64,000 nucleotides of DNA from positions 3,245,816 through 3,309,815 of the forward strand of contig OY294052.1 in assembly GCA_958510825.1 (NCBI GenBank), written 5' to 3'. This document shows positions 30,503 through 41,203 of the stretch, piece after piece. Source of the stretch: Brachypterus glaber (Eukaryota; Arthropoda; Insecta; Coleoptera; Kateretidae). Both the position numbers and the translations under genes were made by a program. Position 1 is the stretch's first letter; every line of letters starts with the position of its first letter. A model generated the notes under the pieces. The model saw only the letters and a program-made list of their open reading frames with translations. It was not told where the DNA came from and made no database searches.

Positions 30503-31524
30503 AGGTGGGTGAGCCAAATATTGTCACATTTTATTTTTTACTGCATTCAAATTTATTTGTAATCACCCAAATTAACGATATTAAGGCCGATTCAGGCATA
30601 ATTTAATAATTACTAAGTAAACTATGCCATTCTGTCCTTTTCATTGGTCAGGTGAGAAGCCATATTTCTTTTTGACCAATAAAAAGGTCAGAACGGTTTA
30701 GTTTACTTAGTGATAATTATGCCTGAATCAGCCTTTAAACATTAACATATCTTTATTATAATGGGTAAAAAATTAACAAACTGCAGGAGCTTCGGACAAA
30801 ATAATATTGCTTTTTAAAAAACATTGCACACTGATAATATAAGGAACCCATGTCCCAAATATTACCAGGGCCCTGGCAATAATAGTAAAGTCCAAACAAA
30901 AAATTAACAAACTAATAGGAAAATATTGTGGCACAATAAAAATGTCATCTATTTTTAGGTACAATTTGGGCACTTAAATAACCTTGTCGTTTTTAGTAAT
31001 CACAACGCACTTCATGTTCGTATCGGTTATAATCTCATATCGGCCTGGCGATTCTTTTTGAATAAAAAGCAGATCAAGATTTAGAACTGTCTGAATTCTT
31101 CTTTACTTTCTTTCCTTGTTGTTTTTGTTTTTGTAATTTTTTTGTTGTCAGCGACTTTGCAATATCAGGAACACATCTACTTAGGCAACAATGTCATAAA
31201 ATTACCTTTTCGCTCCTTTATTGAGTAAAACACAATATGGGCCAAGAAAGTACATGTTTTTGCCTATCTTATTACGTCCTTGCCCTGCAATAATCGATGA
31301 TACCCAGCTTGCGACAGTCAGCACAAGTTTTTATAGTGGAAGAGCATGAAACACGAACTGCGTTTTTGTGTACGCCATTACCCACTGGATCATATCATAT
31401 TTACAGGTATCTTTTAGATATAACAGATATACTGACAGTGTCATCTATGACACACAGGATATACTAACAAGTTTATAAGGGGGTGGCAATATTGGGAACA
31501 TGGCAATAATTAGCTCACCCACCT
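30503..31524. mobile_element. 1,022-bp TIR element, AGGTGGGTGAGC termini, TA target
   Basis: Left AGGTGGGTGAGCCAAATATTG matches the complement of the right end (CAATAATTAGCTCACCCACCT). TA at 30501-30502 and 31525-31526. No transposase frame; the 66-codon minus frame at 30773-30973 is unrecognised. A fragment of the same right end lies inverted at 39793-39930. Confidence 0.77.
30583..30735. mobile_element. MITE nested in the AGGTGGGTGAGC element
   Basis: A 153-bp palindrome: AAGGCCGATTCAGGCATAAT on the left, complement on the right, inner stem TTCATTGGTCA / TGACCAATAA. It sits about 80 bp inside the larger element. Confidence 0.75.
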
Positions 31525-31560
31525 TACATACAAACGTTAAGCATAGTTATACTTTTGCAT

Positions 31561-31938
31561 GGCTGTAGAAGGGTAATAATAGTTATTTATGGTACTAGTG
31601 GGTAAAGTAAGATATTGCCCATGAGGAAATTAACCTGCGAGGCGTCAGCCAAGCAGGTTAATTTTCGAGGGGGCAATATCGGTTTACCCACTAGTACCAT
31701 AAATAACTATTATTACCCTTCTACAGCCATACAAGGTTTTATCCAATAAATAGCTTAGGAATTCATATTTTTATTAAAAATTTTAATGATATTTAAAAGA
31801 AAATAATTTGACAAGTGACAGTTGAGTGGTTAAAATAAATAATTATCTACTCAATAAAGTCACGCGGGGGTTATTATTGAGTTTAACTATTTAAAATAAA
31901 GCTGGTAATTGTCTTATTATCTGTATGTATTGGATAAA
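31561..31938 (+). repeat. Dispersed repeat F, copy 2, with 168-bp palindrome
   Basis: 31561-31728 is an almost perfect palindrome (GGCTGTAGAAGGGTAATAAT on the left) centred on GAGGCGTCAGCC. It is followed by the F unit from TTTTATCCAATA to TATTGGATAAA. This is the most complete copy. Confidence 0.8.
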
Positions 31939-32417
31939 CACGTTTATAACTAGTTTTTTATTTGACCCTATTTATTTGTCTATTGGCGTTGACCCTATTT
32001 TACGTTACCTATCTACTGACCAAAGGAATAGGTCGCATACAGATAAGACAAACCAGCCATATAAATTCCATTATGGAATTTCCATTATTAAAATAGCCAC
32101 CTCATAGATGCAGGAAAGACAAGTATACACACGGCTAAAAAGTACCTTGTTCGTAGGCCTATAGGTTAGAGTTTCGGAGATATAATTAGATTCTTTTGCA
32201 CTTTCGGGAATAAAGTAGATTTTTTAGACTAACTTAGCCGGGTCTAAAGTGCCACTTTTATTCCCTAAGGATTTAAAATAGGTGAAACTCACTGGGAATT
32301 AAAAGTTACACTTTAGTCCCGGCCAAAAGGGCCTTTAAAATCAATTTTATTCTCTAGGGACTACGGTACCTAATTTAGTCTCTAGGTTAAATCTAACTTT
32401 AGTCCCTAGGTACATAA
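31939..32417. other. No gene seen; small hairpins
   Basis: GGGAATAAAGT / ACTTTTATTCCC (about 32208-32265) and GGGACTA / TAGTCCC (about 32357-32406) form short dyads, perhaps remnants related to the GGGACTAAA element at 10579. Confidence 0.4.
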
Positions 32418-32519
32418 GGGAACGTTTAAGTATTACGTAACGCTCCTAGGGGGGGGGGTCATTTTGGAGTGTTACGCCCATATTAATGGTATTTACTACT
32501 ACTACTACTGAACGTTCCC
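32418..32519 (+). mobile_element. Harbinger-like MITE, 102 bp, TAA target
   Basis: Starts GGGAACGTTTAAGTATTACG, has a G-run, and ends GAACGTTCCC after a short ACT-triplet run. TAA at 32415-32417 and 32520-32522. Confidence 0.82.
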
Positions 32520-32533
32520 TAATATACAATTTT

Positions 32534-32571
32534 TCTGTAAAATCTGTAAAATCTGTAAAATCTGTAAAATC
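32534..32571 (+). repeat. 9-bp tandem repeat
   Basis: TCTGTAAAA repeated just over four times. Confidence 0.9.
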
Positions 32572-33057
32572 ACTTTAAACTTTTCGCTGCCTAGTTAAAT
32601 TTATCTGCAGATATAAAACTAAAAAAGTCGATATCTCAACACGTTCAAAAGTTAAGAGAGAGAGCGGGGTGACTTTTGGACTGTATAAAAGTTCAATCTT
32701 AACTTTTAAGAAGAAATTTCTAAAAGACAACTTTTATAACTTGAAAATTTTCCGATATCAAAATTGATAGCAGCCAAACCAAATTTGTGGAAAAAATTAA
32801 GAGTATTAGTCTATGTTAACTTTATACCGACAAGGTAATTCTCTGGCATAAGCGCTAACATTCTCTTACAAGTCACCCTGCCATAATGAAATTTTCATAA
32901 CATTTCGAAAATTTGGAATTATAGTAAGACACATATTATGCTAAATGATAAAGGAAGAATAATTTCAAAAACAACATTATATTTAAATTTTCATACATAG
33001 AAAAAAAAATGATTTATGATATGTTAACCGTAGTTCATATAGGTAAGGATACTTAAT
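32572..33057. other. No gene seen
   Basis: Unassigned AT-rich DNA. Confidence 0.5.
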
Positions 33058-33272
33058 CAGCAGTACTCGGCCAATTTCCAGTAGGCGCCGCGTCGACTCT
33101 AGCGTTGACGCTAGGTTTTAAATATTTACATTTTTATTTCTTTTCATCGTGATTTTTTTTAATGATTCCATTTAAACAAGTAAGGTGGGAAAAAAGTTAT
33201 CGATAAATAAAAATTAAAAACTTTCGTATTCTTAAAACATAAAAATCGAATGTCGGTTTGGACTTTGAAAAA

Positions 33273-33341
<69 letters not shown>

Positions 33342-33375
33342 GTGTAACAAATTAGTTGTCGTTAAAAATGTTAAG
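33058..33375 (+). repeat. Repeat family B with internal (TA)n, copy 2
   Basis: Matches 3311-3655, with the (TA)n tract (33278-33335) in the same internal position; the post-tract segment TTGTTGTGTGTAA is shared too. Confidence 0.75.
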
Positions 33376-34664
33376 AGAAATGTGAAGATTTTCAAGTAGG
33401 AGTAAAAAAGATTATTATTACAGTGTACTGAAAAATATTGCATAGTAAATTAAAGATTTTGCATGCGCTAAACAAAATTGAAGTTATTTACATTAAGTTT
33501 CTCAAGTTAATTTAAAGAGTTAAAGTGTTGCATTCAACATTCGCTTTACGACTAAAAGTTAATTTTAAAACAAACATAAATAATTCTTCGAGCTGTCACG
33601 TAAATGCACAAAATACTGCGACATTGTTTTTGTTCGGCCGAATAGTGTACGAAACAAAAAAGAATAAAAAAAATTGAAAAAAAAATTGTTATTTGTCCCT
33701 TTGAGCAATTTTCTCAACCCGATATTTACCAAAAAACTATTCCAGTCGATAACTTTGAACAAGGATAAGCGTTCTCGATTTATCGTGTCCACAAATTTTT
33801 CCTGACAGATTTGTTTACCCGAAATTTAAAAAATATAAAGAGAATGGAGTATCCTTTTTGGGTAAGATTATTTTCTGAATTAAAAAGTGAATCAATAAAG
33901 GTAAATATTTATTAAAACTTAATTAAATGCCCCAAATTATTTTTTATTCAAAAATTAATATTTATTCGAAAATTTGACATACTTAATTATTTACTGTGCA
34001 AAAGAAAAACTGTTAAAAAATGAAAGTAAACACTAAAATTATTTTTAATGAAAATGTGTATATGTTTTAACGTAGTATAATAATCTTCTCTGCAATACGG
34101 TCTATTATAGTATAAAACACCTTCGAGTAAGGCCCCAAACCGACTTTAAACCAATATAATAAATAAATAAAAAAAGCGCTTTACTTGCAAAAGCCCACCT
34201 TGTTTACTGGACCACTGAATATAATTATCATATTTGAATAATATATCATTATATAACCAATCTTAATCATTGAATTAAAACTTTAACTTAAGTAGTTAAC
34301 AGCTTCTTGTTTTGCCAAGAATAATTAAATGATGTACACTGTGTTTTGTAGTACACAGGTTATGCGCAAACTCAGTACCATAGCTACCTTATAAAGTTTT
34401 AAATACTAATCTAATTTTCTAAGCCAGAAGTTCCTGGTTAATTATCTGTTGTTACATATAAGTTTGACACTCTCCTTAGGCTGCAAAATACCTAATCATG
34501 TTACACCAGCAGTTTACGTAAAGCAACAAACGTTTTACTTTCAGATATAAAACGTCTTAGAAAGCAAAAATACGCAAAAAATGAAAATGTTGGCACGAAA
34601 GGCAAGGCTTTTCCAAAACTTTGAAAAATTTCAAAAGGAAAAGCAAACTATACTGCTATAAATA
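33376..34664. other. No gene seen
   Basis: About 1.3 kb without supported features. The 75-codon minus frame at 33565-33792 is not recognised. Confidence 0.45.
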
Positions 34665-34989
34665 TTTTTATCCAATACATACAGATAATAAGACAATTAC
34701 CAGCTTTATTTTAAATAGATAAACTCAATAATAACCCCCGCGTGGCTTTTACTTTATTGAGTGGGTAATTATTTATTTTACCCATTCAACTGTCACTTGT
34801 AAAATTTTTTTCTTGTAAATGTCATTAAAATTTTTAATAAAAATATAAATTCCTAAGCTATTTATTGGATAAAACCTTGTATGGCACTCATGGGTAAACC
34901 GATATTTCCCTCTCGAAAATTAACCTGCTTGGCTGATGCCTCTCAGGTTAATTCTCATGGGCAATATCTTACTTTACCCACTAGTACCA
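34665..34989 (-). repeat. Dispersed repeat F, copy 3
   Basis: Inverted relative to the other two. It runs from TTTTATCCAATACATACAG through GTGGCTTTTACTTTATTGAG to the stem-loop block and ends at ACCCACTAGTACCA. Confidence 0.75.
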
Positions 34990-35059
34990 CTTGTACTTTT
35001 TAACGTTTTATATTGAGGGGCACGAGCCAGAGGAACCGAACTTTGTTATTCACATATTA

Positions 35060-35107
35060 GGGAATTTAAGTATCAAAATTTGCTTTACTTAATACTTGAA
35101 CGTTCCC
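35060..35107 (+). mobile_element. 48-bp minimal Harbinger-like MITE
   Basis: Starts GGGAATTTAAGTATC and ends ATACTTGAACGTTCCC; flanked by TTA at 35057-35059 and 35108-35110. It is almost nothing but two termini joined together. Confidence 0.72.
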
Positions 35108-35219
35108 TTATTTAAAAAAAAATATTATATTTTAACTCAAAAATGAAAAAAATATATATAAAATCTTTTTTCAATGATAGCGCCTTCGCCATAATTGTAA
35201 ATATCAAAATTTGATTCTA

Positions 35220-35474
35220 ATCTATGGCTTGGTTCTAAAAGGGCCAATGTCAAAACTTTTGAACGGATACACTAAGTTAAACACTGGCCCTTTTAGCAGT
35301 TTAACAGAAATGTTTATTGAAAACACACGTCCGCCCTTGTCGTTTAAAGACTAAATTTATCTCATAAGCACTGACACCGGTTTTTTTAGGTTATATAGAT
35401 CTGAATAAAAATAGTTCGGCGGTATAACTCAAAATACGGAAAAGTGACATTGGCCCTTTTAGAACCACGCCACA
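35220..35474 (+). mobile_element. MITE family C, complete copy
   Basis: TIRs TCTATGGCTTGGTTCTAAAA and GGCCCTTTTAGAACCACGCC; the interior matches 2001-2237 inverted (CTAAATTTATCTCATAAGC, GGTTATATAGATCTG). Confidence 0.75.
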
Positions 35475-35599
35475 GATATATATTTTTAAAAAGAGAATAG
35501 CACTTTATTATTAAAATGATTTTTACTATTCTTCTATTCCCTTTATATACTGCCCGCTCAGATCAAGCTATTCTGAAAACTTGGATAATATAGTTTTTT

Positions 35600-35834
35600 A
35601 GAAAAGATGTTTATTTTTTGCGGGAGAATTAAACAGCAGTAAAAAAATATATGTTTCTGTTTAAAAAAACAAAGTTGACCTTGAAATGAACTTGAAAACG
35701 TAAATATCTGTAAAAAATAAATACTCCATTTTGTTTCCCCCATTAAAATAAGCAACTTTTGTCTTACACTTTTTTTTCTAAAATGTATAGTTTTCGATAT
35801 ATTTAAAAGTTTCAGGTTAAAAAAAAACACCCGG
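35600..35834 (+). mobile_element. Solo right arm of the CCGGGTGTTTT foldback
   Basis: Matches the right arm of the 16440 element through TGACCTTGAAATGA, AACGTAAATATC and CCCCCATTAAAATAA to the terminal CACCCGG, then TA. The left arm is absent. Confidence 0.75.
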
Positions 35835-36166
35835 TATATTTTTGTATTCAGTATTCAATGTTTGACAGTGTAATAGTATTTTAGCTGTAGAGTTGTGAAT
35901 AGCATGGTAAATTAACTAAAGATTAATGATTATTGTTTGCCAAATTAGCTATAAATTATGGTCTGAGTATAATACAGATTACTGACTTGTGAATGCAGTA
36001 AAATGCATTAAACTACATAAGGTTTAGAAGATTAATATTTTATTTTGGTTTACATAAGATTATTTTTAAAAGCAACGCCAGTTAACAATTTTTCATTAAA
36101 ATCAAATGTTATATACACAGTACACGGTAAAAAGTAATAAAAAATAATGTAATTTTTATAGGGTTA
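35835..36166. other. No gene seen
   Basis: AT-rich spacer. Confidence 0.5.
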
Positions 36167-36299
36167 AGGGCCACTTGCACCAAGGATGTTTTAACTTCAA
36201 AATTAGTTTAAATTGACAGTTAACCAATCAGAACATAGTATTTTTAACTTAAACTCAGTTTATTCGAGATAATCCCAGTTTAAGAGTTGGTGCACCAAC
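36167..36299 (+). mobile_element. AGGGCCACTTGCACC MITE, copy 1
   Basis: A short palindromic element: AGGGCCACTTGCACCAAGG at the left, then TTAACCAATCAGAA, and a right arm ending GAGTTGGTGCACC. The right terminus is damaged compared with the copy at 61065. Confidence 0.75.
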
Positions 36300-36328
36300 A
36301 ACCAAGTTAACAATTTCGTTATATCCTA

Positions 36329-36753
36329 CACGGAAAAAAAAAATTATAGCTAGGAGCGCTATAACACACATACCAAGCAAATTATAATCGCTTATTATAT
36401 AAATACAAGGCTTTCTCTTACAATTATGGCAGTCAGTGTAAAAATTTATATGAAATACTTTAATTGTTTAGTGAATAATAAAATATAACAAATAGTATAG
36501 CATTTATAGCTTAAATAGATTTAATTATTGTCCGTGCTAATAATTTTTATAATATAATAAAATTTCTGTAAATTTATAATAGTGCCTGTAATAAATATAA
36601 TCGTGTCTGTAATATATATAATCGTTTCCAATTTATTTTTAACATTATTAGTTATTGTGTCCCTTATAATCTATAGCTTAAATCACTATAATTTGCCACT
36701 GTTACCAAATATCTTATAATGTATAGCGCAGATCCCACTAATTTCATTCCGTG
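36329..36753 (+). mobile_element. 425-bp TA-flanked MITE, copy 1
   Basis: Starts CACGGAAAAAAAAAATTATAG and ends TTTCATTCCGTG. TA on each side (36327-36328, 36754-36755). Same length as the copy at 44370 and almost identical to it. AT-rich interior without coding capacity; termini suggest a Tc1/mariner-type source. Confidence 0.87.
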
Positions 36754-36986
36754 TATTTGAAAACTTATAAAACCTATAAAAGCTCAAATCCCAAATTCCC
36801 AAATCCTACACGGTAAAAAATTAATGTAAATAATTTATTACACGAACTCCCCTTTCATTCAAAAACAAATCTATCATATGCCCCCAAGCCCACAATTTAA
36901 AAGCTAAAAATATATAATTTACGCCAGAAGATACTTTACGCCAAAAGATACTTTACGCCAAAAGATACTTTAAGTTGTCTTATTTA
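36754..36986 (+). repeat. Host repeat of the Harbinger insertion, with 17-bp tandem units
   Basis: Begins with another CACGGTAAAAAATTAATG end. TTTACGCCAAAAGATAC is repeated three times (about 36918-36972). AAGTTGTCTTATTTA matches 19765-19785 in the CCGGGTGTCCC element, so the host is probably related to it. It resumes after 37498. Confidence 0.6.
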
Positions 36987-37498
36987 AGCTTCGGTTTCCT
37001 CCAAAAGTCGCAGTCGCAGACCGGGTAGCCGCGACCAGGTCGTCACGAACCTACCTGTTTTCCTCGGTCTCGCCAGTCGCCAGTCGTCATTCTGTTAGCT
37101 GGCCATTTTATAAACAGCTGTTTTTTTGTTTGCGAGTTTATGACTTTAAATCAGTATGAATATTTCTAAAAAGTCGCTTCTTTTAATGTTTCTGAATTAT
37201 CAAGCGGAAGAGGAGAATCTCCTCCTCTAATTAACATTACATCATGAAGAAAAAAGGGTAAAAGTTGATGAGATTTTTCGGCTGAGAGAGGTGGAGGGAT
37301 TTCAAGCAATTCACCGTCAAATTCGTGACGAAATAGACGTGCGTCTGCTCCCGGAGCGGTCAAGCGACCGGCGACCAAACGAACGGCGACCGGTAGTTAG
37401 TAGTAACGACTCGGCAGCAGCTAGGAAAATAGGGATATTAAAAATGCATCGGAAATATCAGTCGTCAGCGACTGCGACTTTTGGAGGAAACCGAAGCT
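36987..37498 (+). mobile_element. PIF/Harbinger-like deletion derivative, TTA target
   Basis: 512 bp with perfect TIRs of at least 30 bp (AGCTTCGGTTTCCTCC ... GGAGGAAACCGAAGCT). TTA on both sides (36984-36986, 37499-37501). The interior is GC-richer than the surroundings and holds a transposase-like remnant. A 3-bp TTA duplication with a transposase N-terminus fits PIF/Harbinger. The middle and C-terminal parts of any transposase gene are gone. Confidence 0.83.
37156..37430 (+). pseudogene. Harbinger-like transposase, N-terminal remnant with in-frame stop
   Basis: From an ATG at 37156 the frame encodes a short leucine- and glutamate-rich stretch (AEEENLLL). It meets TAA at 37228-37230, then continues in the same frame with RVKVDEIFRLREVEGFQ and a basic region. 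The acidic-then-leucine run followed by a basic segment and a (D/H)EIFRLREVEGF-like motif resembles N-termini of PIF/Harbinger transposases. The DDE catalytic region is absent. The frame remains open through the right TIR to 37530, which is incidental. No active protein is expected. Confidence 0.6.
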
Positions 37499-38829
37499 TT
37501 AAGGATACTTTTGAACCTCACTGTATGTAATTATACGCGGTAAACCAAATCAGTAATAAGTTTATTAAGCCCAGTACATCATTTCTAGTTAAATTTACCA
37601 ATGTAGAAAGGTAATTACCAACTTTACAGTAAATGCAGTTTAAATCGGTTAAATAATAATTGTGTTTTAAGCTTGTTATCTAGGCTGTTTATTAGTTTTG
37701 AATGCAAATTAGAATTATATTATAAAATCAAACTGCTAATTTTTAGACAATATTTCACAATGATATTTGTGATATAATTTTTTTTTTCAAAAGTTTTCTA
37801 TCGAAAAACCAGTTTTTTAATAGATTGTACACCGCTTTGACACCATACTTTACCCCAATCTTTAATAAAAACGATCCCAACCGAGAACTTTGGATAAGGT
37901 ATCTATATTTCATAATTTATCAAAGCATTGTCCAATTACCGGGGAGCTAAATTATAAAATTCCTGCCTCAAATATTTTGTATTAATAATAATTTTTAACT
38001 TAACATAAAAATAAAAAAAAAAGAAAATTAATTCAATAGAGTAATTGTGACAAACCAATGAAATTGCATCACATTTATTTTATCCATATTTTCGCGAAAA
38101 TCTAATTAAAAAGGGAATGCGTTGTTTTATTTTTGTTAAATAACCACAGTGCTACTGTATTTTTAAGCAAAATATGAAAACTTCTTTTAGCAAAATGCAA
38201 TAAAGTTGGTTTGATTTAAAATATGCCCTCGCGAAAAATAACATAATAAAATTATGTGCCGAATTTCAGCTAAGAAAAAAAATAGAATGATGGTCGCTCC
38301 ACATTTGAAAATTATAAGGCAGACTTTTTAATCATATCTGGTATACCATGCATAAATTTGAATATATTTAAATAAGCATACATTCTCTTAATTTGAAAAA
38401 AAGAAATAATTAACTGTTATTTTTTTTTATCAAAGTCAATATTCTATGCCAAATTATAGCTTACAGCAATACAATTATCTCCCACCCAAATTTATTTGAA
38501 AACTGTTAAAGAGAATAAAATGAATTAATTTCTTTCATTTTGCATTACATGGCAATTTTTTTTATTATTTATTGCTTTCCCATTTTGAAAATTTTCAAAA
38601 TTTCGGAAAGCCTTGTATTTGTGCAAAATTTTCAATTTTTTTTTTGCGAATTTTTGCGTTTTATGACGTTTTATGTCGATATAAATCAATTTCAAGCAAA
38701 AAAAAAATGTCGGTCGATCGGTCGATCGGTCTGTCCGGGAAATCTTGTAAGCACGATAACTTAAGAACGCTTTAAGCTAGAGACTTGAATTTTGGCATAC
38801 AGGTATGTTACCAAAAGTTCTCGCTCGGG
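37499..38829. other. No gene seen
   Basis: AT-rich. At 38710-38735 a GGTCGATCGGTC-type tract followed by CACGATAACTTAAGAACG resembles the tracts near 1500, 48400 and 57650. These look like pieces of one old repeat that precedes repeat G. Confidence 0.45.
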
Positions 38830-39200
38830 ATTGTTTTTGGTGAACATTGGCCTGCGGCAAGGGGGCAAATGGGGAAAAAATTTAAAATTGCTATATAGAG
38901 GCTTTTAAGGTTGCTGAAATTGAATCTGATAATAAAATTTCTCTCCCCCGAGGGGTAAGGGGGTAAATATTTTGAAATGTTTTCCAAATTTTCGTGAAAA
39001 TTTGTAGATAGGAGTTTTTGAGGTTGATAAAAATGAATCTTAAAATATATTTTTTGAAACCCAACCCCTTAGGGGTGGGGGTGATTTTTGTGAAAATTGG
39101 TATATTGACGTTTTTGAGGTTGCTAGAAGTGAATCTGAGCGCAGGTGGTAAAATGGGAAAGCTTTTTTACTGGCAATGTATTTTTCTATTCTTTAATTGA
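38830..39200 (-). repeat. Repeat G array, inverted copy
   Basis: About three 100-bp units read on the minus strand, with CCCCCGAGGGG and CCCCTTAGGGGTGGGGG blocks and GAGGTTGCTAGAAGTGAATC. It ends with the complement of the leader found at 28810 (AAAGCTTTTTTACTGGCAATG). Confidence 0.75.
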
Positions 39201-39792
39201 AGCTGGGTGGACCCTTATTTTATTTTTTGAACTGAAATTTGTCACAGAATTATATTTTTGTATTTTTCACAAAATGAAATACCCTAATATCGGTGTCTGT
39301 TATAAATCTTTTTGCTTAATTGAAATCTTTGTTAATTGTATTTAACACTTTCTACTGACTATAAAATACGAGTTTCGCAAAAGATTTATATTTGTCTCTG
39401 TAATTGTTCCGTTTCAATGTTTATAAAACCTTTCTATTCCATTTTCATTTTCCTTTTTACCTTTTATTTTTAAAATGTCAAAATTAGGATAAACCCTTAT
39501 TTTATGCTAAATAAGTGTCTTTAAATTGCTTTAGACAAAAAACAAAACAATGCAGGCTACAAAATGATGTATAAAGCCACCAGTAAAGGGGTCATAAAGT
39601 TAAATTAAAAAATATATAAATTGATGTACTTTTTTAAGTCATCACCCTAAGACCTCTAATACCCCCATATTCCCTAAAATACCCCCGAAACAATCTAAAA
39701 AGGTGTATTTAACCTTACATTTTCATAACCCAGATAATAAAATTAAGTCATTATGAAGTCACTTTTAATCACGCATGAACGAGCCTCATGTA
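39201..39792. other. No gene seen
   Basis: Unassigned AT-rich DNA. Confidence 0.5.
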
Positions 39793-39930
39793 AGGCAGGT
39801 GATCCAATTTTTGCCATGTTACTAATATTGCCAACCTCCTCTTAAACTTGTAAATCCGTCTTCTGTGTCATAGATGGGACTGACATATTATATCGAAAAG
39901 ATGCCATAGCAGTCATCATGAAATCATGCG
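39793..39930 (-). mobile_element. Fragment of the AGGTGGGTGAGC element
   Basis: Starts GTAAGGCAGGTGATCC and shares TTGCCATGTT, ATATTGCCAAC and GTGTCATAGATG with the complement of 31390-31526. Only one end is present. Confidence 0.7.
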
Positions 39931-40507
39931 TGATTTTTTTTTGAGGTTTGAGGTTTTTTCAGGTTGGTTTTCGGGTTTTTTTTTGCTAGAAAAATACAAC
40001 GCGTGGGCGAGAAAAAGTTTAAAGGTTTATTTTTGTTTAAAATTCAACAATTTTTCGATAAAATTGAAAATATGTTTTAGTTAATTAAAATGGCGGTTAG
40101 GTTTTCTCTCGTTAGCAGAAAAAAATTATTAATTACTTAATTCAGTAAAAATTGAAAGCGTTTTTGTCAGTATTTGTTTTGAAAAGAAAAAAAACTATGT
40201 GCAAATTTTTTTGTTGATTACTTTTCAATGTTTTTAATTGACATGCATTTTGCAATTTTGTTTGCAGTTAGTTAAAAAATGATTGTATACACTGGAATAA
40301 AAATTAATTACCTAAAAATTGTTATACCTTCTGTTTAATAAAAATAAAACTGATAAAGGGGAAAAGAATTCCTTCACTAGGGGGCAGTTAAACAATTGTA
40401 CACGGCGATGACGTAATTTCTTAGGGGACTAGAAGCAAAAGTGACAAATAGTGACACAGGGCGGGAGGGGGTTAAAAATTGTCTAAATTGTCGTGAGAAC
40501 ACAATGA
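39931..40507. other. No gene seen
   Basis: Unassigned AT-rich DNA. Confidence 0.5.
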
Positions 40508-41203
40508 ATATATTTTTTCTACGACTGCTTTAGAATATAAGCAAATACACACACTTTTCAAACACAGAATGAATCCATTCTAGCTCTAGATACTGATTGA
40601 ATATTCCCTATCAAGTGTTAGAATGAGCACATGTATGGCCATCTCTTGTTTATAAAAGTAAAGAAAACTGTAGCAAAATTAGCAAAAATATATTTATTTT
40701 GCCATGAAATATTGAATAATTTAATGCAATTTAAAGTTTTGCGTTAAAATTACATAAAGTTTATTAGTTTTCTTAATATTTGTTTTTTATCAATTAAAAC
40801 TGATCCATCTATTGTTAAATATTTAAACCTGATATATGTCACAACAATCTGACATAACCTTCAATTTTTACATTATAATTTGTAAATATGTGCTAAAATT
40901 AAATAAAAATCTTTTTTAATTACTGATTTGATAAAATTATTAAATTACATTAATTGCTTTATTTAAAAATATTGTTGCATTTGTAATGGCGAGTCACAAA
41001 AAACATTGTTTTTAACCTTGTCCGCAGTTAAAAGCCATACAGTGTTTCATATTTGCAGTCGAAGAAAAAGTATAGTCTACAACACGTATGGAATAGTTAT
41101 TCCGCGCTCGCGGGACCGTCATACTCGCCTGCCGGCTCGTATTAGAAACTTTCCGCTCGCGCGGAATATTGTCTATTCCATACTAGTTATAGAATATACT
41201 ATT
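40508..41203 (-). repeat. Dispersed repeat family A, copy 2
   Basis: Inverted relative to the other copies, covering the full unit from the GCAGTCGTAG end to AATAGTATATTC. An open frame crossing its GC-rich end gives the same peptide start (MFLTLSAVKSHTVFHICS) as the copy at 58.3 kb. That follows from DNA identity and does not show a protein. Confidence 0.8.

Noticed and set aside
37291..37530. A complete 79-residue protein
   Set aside because: It is the downstream part of a transposase-like frame already interrupted by a stop, it lacks a proper ATG, and it ends by reading through the element's terminal repeat.
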